From the IMG/VR virus record IMGVR_UViG_3300025818_001932, positions 1 through 24,456 of that record: a stretch of DNA of 24,456 nt; one strand, 5' to 3'. Below are positions 15,387-21,438 of the stretch, one piece after another. The position numbers and the translations under genes are program-made. Under the pieces are notes generated by a model. The model did no database searches. It saw only the letters and a list, made by a program, of their open reading frames with translations, and was not told the DNA's origin. Numbering within the stretch: position 1 is the first letter of the stretch; each line of letters opens with the position of its first letter. This DNA comes from a virus.

Positions 15387-16823
15387 CCAGCCCTTGACCT
15401 CTTCACCCAACACCGTTCCCGCCAGTATGTTCTTGTCGTAAAGAGCGTCCAGTATTTTCTCATCAATTGTCTTAGGCGACACCAAGTCGATGTATGTGAC
15501 AGGTTTGTCTTGTCCAATCCGGTGAGCGCGGTCCTCTGACTGCAACCGTATCTCTAAGTCATAGCTGTTAGAAAAATATATGACGGTTGTCGCGGCAGTA
15601 AGCGTGATGCCGTAGCCGCCTGTCCTGGGCTGTCCCACAAAGAAACGAAGCGGGTCATCAGGGTCTTGGAACCGTTCGACGGTTGCTTGCCGTTCGTCTT
15701 GCGGCGTCTCCCCATAGTAGGATGCCACGGAACTCGGACCGTGGACCTCGGCTATGGCCTGCGTAATCTCTCGGATACTGTGCGTAAACGTCGCCCAGAT
15801 GATAGCCTTGCCTTGCACCTCTTCTAGCACTTCCAATAGCTCTTTGACCCGGTTGCTTTCAACTTCTTGTAAGGGCGCGTCGTCAGGCTGGGCAAACCCA
15901 CAGCATATTTGCTGCAACCGCATAAGCTGGGTCAGGACGCTTTGCGTCGTACTCATAGACCCGTCGCTCAATACAGACAGGGCAAGCTGCCGCATCTGGT
16001 CGTACAAGCGCCTTTGCTCTTTGGTTAGCTCCACGTTCCGACGAATGTAGAGTTTATTGGGTAAGTCCAAGCATTCAGACTTCAAGACCCGCGAAGAGAA
16101 CTGGTCCAGCTTTTCGCCAAGCTCATCCAGTCTTCTGTAACCGACAATCTCTTGAAAAGACCTGTGCCCCATTGTGCGACGCTGTACTTGAGCGTAGCGG
16201 TTTTGAAAAGCAAAGTAGCTTTTCGAGTGCAACGCCTTCGGGCTCAAAAAGTTGCACTGCGAGAAAAGGTCCATGGGGCTCTTTGTGATAGGAGACCCTG
16301 TCAGGATGCGGCGATACTTTGCAATGTCACGGGCTTGCACGATATTTTTTGTACGGAGCGCCTTGCGGTTCTTAATAGTAGTGGACTCATCGACAACCAT
16401 GATGTTGTCGGGGTTGCGCTCCAAAAAGACATATGCCGCTTGCGCCCCACGCCCTGAAGAAAACGCTTCGATGTTCATTACAAATACCTTAATTCCATCG
16501 AAGGGGCTTAAAATTAATTCATGGAGTTCTTCTTCAAACTTCTTCGTCTTAGCTGGCGTCCACCGCACGACCTTACGGTCAATGTAATCTGGCAAATGTT
16601 GGGGGATCTCTTTCTTGACCCAATTGTCGTAGACCCCTTTGGGTGCTACGATTAACGCCGCCTTGATCTTTCCCTCACCGTAAAGTTTGCCAATCGTGTC
16701 CACGATAACTTTTGACTTACCCGTGCCCATCTCCATGAATAGCGCGTGATACTCCTCGGACCACGAGTCCGAAAGAGCGGTAAGCTGATGGTTAAATGGC
16801 TCTGTCTTGAAGGTATATTCCAC
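15375..16823 (-). CDS. SNF2-family (superfamily 2) DNA helicase/ATPase
   Basis: 482 aa on the minus strand, GTG start with AAGGAA 7 bases upstream (complement of 16831-16836). Motifs in order: Walker A MEMGTGKS (K36), motif Ia LIVAPKGVYDNW, Walker B VVDEST (D145-E146), motif III LTGSPI (about 175-179), then the second RecA domain with IIWATFTHSI, TGGYGITLTAA, and motif VI QSEDRAHRIGQ (428-438). This is the compact phage SNF2-like helicase, used to remodel or unwind DNA in replication or recombination. It is the only minus-strand gene in the window. It is transcribed from the divergent promoter region at 16824-16919 and converges on the endolysin with a 12-base overlap and no terminator between them. 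The whole motif set is present, so it should be active. Confident on family, role in replication inferred. Confidence 0.92.
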   Translation of the reverse strand: MEYTFKTEPFNHQLTALSDSWSEEYHALFMEMGTGKSKVIVDTIGKLYGEGKIKAALIVAPKGVYDNWVKKEIPQHLPDYIDRKVVRWTPAKTKKFEEELHELILSPFDGIKVFVMNIEAFSSGRGAQAAYVFLERNPDNIMVVDESTTIKNRKALRTKNIVQARDIAKYRRILTGSPITKSPMDLFSQCNFLSPKALHSKSYFAFQNRYAQVQRRTMGHRSFQEIVGYRRLDELGEKLDQFSSRVLKSECLDLPNKLYIRRNVELTKEQRRLYDQMRQLALSVLSDGSMSTTQSVLTQLMRLQQICCGFAQPDDAPLQEVESNRVKELLEVLEEVQGKAIIWATFTHSIREITQAIAEVHGPSSVASYYGETPQDERQATVERFQDPDDPLRFFVGQPRTGGYGITLTAATTVIYFSNSYDLEIRLQSEDRAHRIGQDKPVTYIDLVSPKTIDEKILDALYDKNILAGTVLGEEVKGWLSN

Positions 16824-16837
16824 AATAAAATTCCTTG

Positions 16838-16866
16838 TTGACTATGCGAAAATATGAGCGTATAAG
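16838..16866 (+). promoter_or_regulatory. Sigma-70-type promoter for the replication operon
   Basis: TTGACT (16838-16843), 17-base spacer, TATAAG (16861-16866): five of six consensus bases in each box. The expected start is near 16873, about 47 bases before the first gene of the rightward operon. Confidence 0.7.
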
Positions 16867-16872
16867 CGAAAA
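16846..16872 (+). repeat. GCGAAAA direct repeat between divergent promoters (possible operator)
   Basis: GCGAAAA occurs at 16846-16852 and 16866-16872, spaced exactly 20 bases (about two helical turns), flanking the rightward -10 box. The second copy is part of ATAAGCGAA, which recurs in inverted orientation at 23446-23454 ahead of the small regulator gene. A regulator site is possible; no binding protein is proven. Confidence 0.4.
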
Positions 16873-16877
16873 GTCAA
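16849..16877 (-). promoter_or_regulatory. Sigma-70-type promoter for the SNF2 helicase
   Basis: On the complement, TTGACT (16872-16877), 17-base spacer, then TATTTT (16849-16854). It points at the helicase start at 16823 and is interleaved with the rightward promoter, so RNA polymerase probably cannot occupy both at once. Confidence 0.5.
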
Positions 16878-16892
16878 GTCCCTATCGGGACT
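16877..16892 (+). other. Hairpin in the 5' leader of the replication operon
   Basis: AGTCCC-TATC-GGGACT is a perfect 6-bp stem with a 4-base loop, starting within a few bases of the predicted transcript start. There is no T-run, so it is not a terminator; a 5' mRNA-stabilising stem is one possibility. Confidence 0.5.
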
Positions 16893-16919
16893 CTAACCAC
16901 GAACCATGAAAGGTGAACT

Positions 16920-17507
16920 ATGGAAGAAAAATTTAATCTTCTTGATACTCTTGAAAAAGAGTTTGAAGACTCCGTAACAAGCGGAGTTGAACGGGTAGGG
17001 CAAAAAGGTCTTGCCAGCGTCTCCGAAACAGCAAAACAAATCAGATTGGCGGCTCAAGCGATTGAGGCGGCTCAAATTGATTTAAAAGAGAAGGAAGCGG
17101 AACACCGTCGCCTGACTGACGAAGTCATGCCCGCGCTCTTCGCTGAATTGGGTATGTCCGAGTTTACTCTGGATGACGGCTCAAAGATTACTGTCAAACA
17201 AACCTATTCAGCGTCGCCGCTTAAAGAAAACCGTGAGAAGGTTTACGATTGGCTGCGAAAGAATGGTTATGGCGACATAATCAAGAACACCGTGTTTTGT
17301 TCTTTTGGTCAGGAGGAGGACTCCAAAGCGAAGGAGTTTTACGAAATGGCTGAAGCGCAAGGCTACACGGCGGAAGCTAAGACAGAAGTACACCCCTCAA
17401 CCATGCGGGCCTTTGTGAAAGAACGTGTTGAGGCGGGTGATGATTTTCCCACGGACTTGTTTGGTGCATGGGTTGGACAACGAGCCACGATTAAAGGAGG
17501 AAAATAA
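16920..17507 (+). CDS. Unknown replication-operon protein with N-terminal coiled coil
   Basis: 195 aa, ATG with AAAGGTGA just upstream; first gene of the rightward operon. Residues about 30-75 form a charged helix likely to be a coiled coil (IRLAAQAIEAAQIDLKEKEA). Next comes a small beta region (MSEFTLDDGSKITVKQTYSA), then an alpha/beta part with YDWLRKNGYGDIIKNTVFCS and a conserved-looking end VHPSTMRAFVKERVEAGDDF followed by PTDLFGAWVGQRATIK. The plan resembles phage Gp157-like proteins found next to recombination or ssDNA-binding genes, but I cannot claim membership. It sits 2 bases before the ssDNA-binding candidate, so a role in replication or recombination is likely by context. Confidence 0.6.
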   Translation: MEEKFNLLDTLEKEFEDSVTSGVERVGQKGLASVSETAKQIRLAAQAIEAAQIDLKEKEAEHRRLTDEVMPALFAELGMSEFTLDDGSKITVKQTYSASPLKENREKVYDWLRKNGYGDIIKNTVFCSFGQEEDSKAKEFYEMAEAQGYTAEAKTEVHPSTMRAFVKERVEAGDDFPTDLFGAWVGQRATIKGGK

Positions 17508-17509
17508 TC

Positions 17510-18301
17510 ATGGCAAATGCAGTAGCTAAAAAAAGTAAAACAGAAATTGGAAATACCGGTGATCTCCTAACAATGTTCGAGGGTGACTCTTTCGCAGGCC
17601 TCGAAAATTTGACGCAGGACGACCTCGCGCTTCCTTTTCTCAAAATCTTGAGCGGCCTCGATCCTCTATTGGATGACCCTGATATCGACGCACGTAAAGG
17701 TGACATTTACAATACTGTCACTGGTCAAGTGTACAAAGGCAAAGACGGTATAAAAGTTGTGCCGTGCGCTTACCAGAAGCGTTTTATCGAATGGGCCCCT
17801 CGGGGGTCTGGTTCTGGCGCACCTATTAACGTCTATACTCAAACAGAAAAACGTCCCGAGACTGAGCGGTCTAAAGAAGACAATAAGGACTACGTTGTAG
17901 GTGGCGATGGCAACTACATTGAAGAGACCCACCAGCATTTTGTGATGGTGGTTAATGAAGATGGTAGCTCCGAAACTGCTTTGATTGCGATGAAATCTAC
18001 GCAGTTAAAGAAGAGCCGGAAGTGGAACTCCATGGTGGCTTCCGTGCAAGTAACCGGGGCAAACGGGAACACGTTTACTCCACCACGGTTCTCGCACCTT
18101 TATCACCTTAAAACGAGCGCGGAAGAAAACTCCAAGGGCTCGTGGCATGGTTGGGAAATCTCCAGGGACAGCATGATTGACAACGCTCAATTGTACTCTC
18201 GTGCAAAAGATTTCCACGATTCAATCATGTCGGGTGAAGTTGTCGTTAAGCACGAAAACGAATCTAACGCAGGCGACAACTCAACAGACGCACCGTTTTA
18301 A
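17510..18301 (+). CDS. Probable single-stranded DNA-binding protein
   Basis: 263 aa, ATG preceded by AAAGGAGG, the strongest ribosome site in the window, implying high expression. The middle has a beta-rich core (GDIYNTVTGQVYKGKDGIKV, FVMVVNEDGSSETALIAMKS, SWHGWEISRD) compatible with an OB-like fold. The C-terminus is polar and acidic and ends in STDAPF. An acidic tail ending in Phe is the hallmark of SSB proteins (E. coli SSB ends in DDDIPF, T7 gp2.5 also ends with an acidic tail and Phe), and is used to bind partner enzymes. Position directly before the primase, helicase and polymerase genes supports this. I see no direct similarity to gp2.5 or bacterial SSB in the core, so it may be a distinct SSB family or a related DNA-annealing protein. 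Confidence 0.55.
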   Translation: MANAVAKKSKTEIGNTGDLLTMFEGDSFAGLENLTQDDLALPFLKILSGLDPLLDDPDIDARKGDIYNTVTGQVYKGKDGIKVVPCAYQKRFIEWAPRGSGSGAPINVYTQTEKRPETERSKEDNKDYVVGGDGNYIEETHQHFVMVVNEDGSSETALIAMKSTQLKKSRKWNSMVASVQVTGANGNTFTPPRFSHLYHLKTSAEENSKGSWHGWEISRDSMIDNAQLYSRAKDFHDSIMSGEVVVKHENESNAGDNSTDAPF

Positions 18302-18307
18302 CTCATT

Positions 18308-18329
18308 GGGGGCGGCGCAAGTCGCCCCC
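18308..18329 (+). terminator. GNRA-loop hairpin between SSB and primase genes (weak terminator or processing site)
   Basis: GGGGGCGGC-GCAA-GTCGCCCCC forms a 9-bp stem (one G-U pair) closed by a GCAA tetraloop. Only the pyrimidine-rich TTCCCTTT follows, so termination would be partial. It lies 6 bases after the SSB stop and may reduce read-through into the primase or protect the upstream message from 3' decay. Confidence 0.6.
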
Positions 18330-18348
18330 TTCCCTTTAAGGAAAGATT

Positions 18349-19881
18349 ATGGACCACGTGAAAGATTTCGCGGCGGCTTTCCAAGGGCTTTCGTCAGCGT
18401 ATATCACGATGACGGCAGCGGGTAAGAACGGCGCAGGTAAGAATGAAGGAACATATCAGACGAGACGCGAGGCGCTGACCTTAGACCACTATGAAGCGCA
18501 TCTGTCAGGTAAGTCATCGTTGGGTATTTTTCTTTTAAATGAAGAGTCCCAGGTTAAGTTTGGGTGTATTGACATTGACCAATACCCCTTAGATCACAAA
18601 AAGATAATCGACTTCTTGCTCGAAAAGAAGTTGCCCCTCATTGTAGACCGCTCGAAAAGCGGAGGCGCTCACTGTTATCTATTCAGTAAAGAGTGGATGC
18701 CAGCGGCTAAGATGAGAGAGGCTCTTCGCAAGATTGCAGCGGGCATGGGCCTTGGGGATGCTGAGATTTTCCCAAAGCAGGAACAAATTAGCGTAGACCG
18801 TGGGGACGTGGGGTCTGCCATCAACCTGCCATATTTTAGCCACGAGGACAGCCTGCGTCACGCTTTCAACGACGACGGCAGTGCTGCGACGCTCGAAGAA
18901 TTTTTGGCGCTTTATAAGAAGAGGGTGCAGACGCCCGAGCAGGTTGAAGCTTTGAGCGTTGTCGAAAAGCAAGACTTCTTGGTGGACGGTCCTCCATGTC
19001 TACAGGTCTTATTGCCTAAGAAGATATCTGAGGGTGGCCGCAATAACGGTCTATTTAACATAGGCGTATACCTACAGAAGGTCTACCCGGACTCCTGGGA
19101 AACGGAACTTATGCAGTGGAACATGGCCTACGTGGACCCACCGCTGGGGCTGACCGAAATAGGTGTAGTGGTAAACCAGTTAAAGAAAAAAGACTACGCT
19201 TACAAATGTAACGACGCGCCTATCAACTCGTATTGTGACAGGCCCACTTGCCTGATGAGAAAGTTTGGGATTGGCGGCACCGCTTCTGCTGCAATGGCAA
19301 ACTTGAGGAAGTACGACAGTCACCCACCTATTTGGTTCTTAGATGTGAACGGCACACCTATTGAACTTGATACAGAGGCGCTTATGTCGCAGCCCTCTTT
19401 CCAGAAAGCTTGTATGGAGCAATTGAATTTCTTACCGCCTACCTCTACAAAGCAGGCTTGGGAGACAAGAATTGCAGCGCTGTTGTCAGAACTTCGAGAT
19501 AATGCCGCCGCAGTCATACCTGTAGCCGAAGAAGAAAGCACCAAGGGTATCTTTTATGAATATCTTCGTGACTTTTGTGTTCATTTCCAACAAGCCAACA
19601 GCAAAGAAGAGATTTTGCTGGGCAAGCCCTGGACCGAAGACGAGACCGCTACAAGTTACTTTCGACTAAGAGACTTGGAATCCTACCTGCAACGTAACAA
19701 GTTCTTTGAATATAAGCGCCAGAAGGTCGCACAAAGATTGAGAGAAATAGGAGGCGTTCACTCAAAACTCCGCATCCAAGACTCAACGGTTAACGTCTAC
19801 AAAATACCTGCCTTTGTGTCTGGAAAGGTGGACGTGGGCACACCCTTTGAGCAAAAGGAGTTTGATGATGTCCCTTTCTGA
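18349..19881 (+). CDS. TOTE-type archaeo-eukaryotic primase with SSB-like C-terminal tip
   Basis: 510 aa, ATG with AAGGA 6 bases upstream. The AEP catalytic motifs are visible: motif I FGCIDIDQYP with D75 and D77, motif II SKSGGAHCYLF with H108, then AEIFPKQ and INLPYF. This is the pattern of primases named for TOTE conflict systems and found as lone primases in phages; they make primers and may also polymerise. A second domain has C217, C287, C296 and C301 (KCND...SYCDRPTCLMRKFGIG), four cysteines that could hold zinc or an Fe-S cluster as in PriL. The C-terminal part is helical, with no helicase domain. The last residues, EFDDVPF, closely copy the SSB C-terminal peptide (FDDDIPF). The end overlaps the helicase start. 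Primase assignment strong. Confidence 0.85.
   Translation: MDHVKDFAAAFQGLSSAYITMTAAGKNGAGKNEGTYQTRREALTLDHYEAHLSGKSSLGIFLLNEESQVKFGCIDIDQYPLDHKKIIDFLLEKKLPLIVDRSKSGGAHCYLFSKEWMPAAKMREALRKIAAGMGLGDAEIFPKQEQISVDRGDVGSAINLPYFSHEDSLRHAFNDDGSAATLEEFLALYKKRVQTPEQVEALSVVEKQDFLVDGPPCLQVLLPKKISEGGRNNGLFNIGVYLQKVYPDSWETELMQWNMAYVDPPLGLTEIGVVVNQLKKKDYAYKCNDAPINSYCDRPTCLMRKFGIGGTASAAMANLRKYDSHPPIWFLDVNGTPIELDTEALMSQPSFQKACMEQLNFLPPTSTKQAWETRIAALLSELRDNAAAVIPVAEEESTKGIFYEYLRDFCVHFQQANSKEEILLGKPWTEDETATSYFRLRDLESYLQRNKFFEYKRQKVAQRLREIGGVHSKLRIQDSTVNVYKIPAFVSGKVDVGTPFEQKEFDDVPF
19855..19860 (+). promoter_or_regulatory. Shine-Dalgarno site for the UvrD-like helicase, inside the primase gene
   Basis: AAGGAG lies 7 bases before the ATG at 19868 and 4 before the ATG at 19865; the longer in-frame extension from 19814 has no such site. 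The helicase therefore starts within the last codons of the primase. Confidence 0.7.
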
Positions 19882-21430
19882 GTCGAAATATTTCCGCATA
19901 TTTGGTCCGCCCGGCACAGGTAAGACCACCCGCCTTTTGAACGAAATTGATGACTTAATCATGCAGGGTGTGCAGCCCAATAAGATAGGCTTCTTTGCCT
20001 TCACTCGAAAGGCAGCGAATGAAGCCAGAGACCGCGCTGTCACCCGCTTCGGGCTTGACCATGAGGACCTTGTCCATTTCAGAACCCTGCACAGTTTTTG
20101 TTTTCGACACTCAGGCATCAACTTTGACCAGCTTATGTCGAAGGAAAATTGGAGAGAGTTGTCTGACCAAACCGACTTCGATTTTGGTTGGGATCAAAAA
20201 GACCCTGAAATGGTGGAAAATATCTCCACCGCCTTGCCTGATGTTAAGACAGTGCTTGGTTTAATTACCATGGCCCGCTTAAAACAGATCACAATACGGC
20301 AAGCTTATGACAGTTGGGAAGAGGCCTACAAATACCCTTGGCCTCAGATACTTTACCTTTCAAAGTGCTACGAGGACTACCGCAAAAGCACTCGTTCTTT
20401 TGATTTTACAGACATGTTGACTGTCTTTTTAGAGCAAGCAGACCAGCTATGCCCGTCCTTTCACACCGTATTTGTGGACGAGGCCCAGGACTTATCGCGG
20501 CTGCAATGGCGTGTGGTACAGGCTATAGCCGATAAATCTGACCGGGTGATTGTGGCAGGAGATGATGACCAAGCTATCTTTAGGTGGGCAGGCGCAGACG
20601 TGGACTCTTTTCTGGAGCTTCCAGGGGCATCTGAGACGCTTTCTAAAAGCTGGAGAGTCCCTGTCGCCGTTCATGCGTTAGCGGAAACTATCGCGTCTCG
20701 CATATCTGACCGCTACCCAAAAACTTACACACCGCAAGAGCGATACGGGGAGGTGCATTATGTACACTCCATACGCTCAATTATTGACGATCTTGAAGAA
20801 GGAACGTGGCTCGTTCTAGCCCAGTGCGCCTACATGCTTGACGATGCAGAGGAAGAAATAAGGACGGCGGGCTTGTTCTATGAGATGAAAAACCGTAAAT
20901 CAGTACCAGAAAAAGTATTAATGGCGATAGCAGCTTGGAAAAAACTGCAAGCCGACAAGGACATAGACGGCAAGGAGGTCCGCGCAATTTACAGTTACCT
21001 GCACGTAGGCAACGGATTAGCGCGTGGCTTCAAGGCCGCTGCCCAAGTTGAAGACGATGACCTCGTGACCTACGAAGACTTAGTTATGAACGTGGGGTTG
21101 TTAGCCGACCATACCGAACCGTGGCACACGGTCCTGACAAAAATGCCAGAGGCTCACAGGGTATATCTTCGCGCCGTTGAAAACCGTGGCGAGAACATTA
21201 GCGAAAGGCCCCGCATCACATTATCTACGATACACGGTGCGAAAGGCGGCGAGGCGGATAATGTCGTTCTTTATACCGACATAAGCTATGCTAGCGTCAG
21301 GGAGTCCAATGCTAGCCAGGAGGGAGACAACGATCTCCACCGCACATTTTACGTGGGCGTCACACGAACCAAACAGCAACTTTTTTTAATGTCTCCGCAA
21401 TCAGTTAAGGAGTCTTATCTCGTAGAGTAG
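19868..21430 (+). CDS. UvrD/Rep-like superfamily 1 DNA helicase
   Basis: 520 aa from the ATG at 19868 (or 521 from 19865), overlapping the primase stop by 14 bases. SF1 motifs in order: Walker A FGPPGTGKTT (K19), Ia GFFAFTRKAANEARDRA, motif II VDEAQDLSRLQW, motif III AGDDDQAIFRWAGAD, motif IV LSKSWRVPVAVHALAE, motif V TLSTIHGAKGGEADNVVL, and motif VI HRTFYVGVTRTKQQLFL. All key residues are there. It is shorter than UvrD (about 720 aa), as is usual for phage versions that lack part of the 1B/2B insertions. It is expected to translocate 3' to 5' on ssDNA and to separate strands for the neighbouring polymerase. With no DnaB- or gp4-like helicase visible, this is the best candidate for the fork helicase, though the SNF2-like protein could share the task. 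Confidence 0.92.
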   Translation: MSLSESKYFRIFGPPGTGKTTRLLNEIDDLIMQGVQPNKIGFFAFTRKAANEARDRAVTRFGLDHEDLVHFRTLHSFCFRHSGINFDQLMSKENWRELSDQTDFDFGWDQKDPEMVENISTALPDVKTVLGLITMARLKQITIRQAYDSWEEAYKYPWPQILYLSKCYEDYRKSTRSFDFTDMLTVFLEQADQLCPSFHTVFVDEAQDLSRLQWRVVQAIADKSDRVIVAGDDDQAIFRWAGADVDSFLELPGASETLSKSWRVPVAVHALAETIASRISDRYPKTYTPQERYGEVHYVHSIRSIIDDLEEGTWLVLAQCAYMLDDAEEEIRTAGLFYEMKNRKSVPEKVLMAIAAWKKLQADKDIDGKEVRAIYSYLHVGNGLARGFKAAAQVEDDDLVTYEDLVMNVGLLADHTEPWHTVLTKMPEAHRVYLRAVENRGENISERPRITLSTIHGAKGGEADNVVLYTDISYASVRESNASQEGDNDLHRTFYVGVTRTKQQLFLMSPQSVKESYLVE

Positions 21431-21438
21431 GTGTAAGC

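Noticed and set aside
16152-16587. Two overlapping + strand open frames opposite the helicase
   Set aside because: The minus-strand frame here has the full SNF2 motif set; the opposite frames show no family features.
16906-16977. Short leader open frame starting at ATG 16906
   Set aside because: 23 codons, overlapping the first operon gene out of frame; its ATG uses no ribosome site and its codons simply shadow the real gene.
19814-19864. Longer N-terminus for the UvrD-like helicase
   Set aside because: It would add 17 residues read inside the primase gene without a ribosome site; Walker A at residue 13 from the ATG at 19868 is the normal distance.
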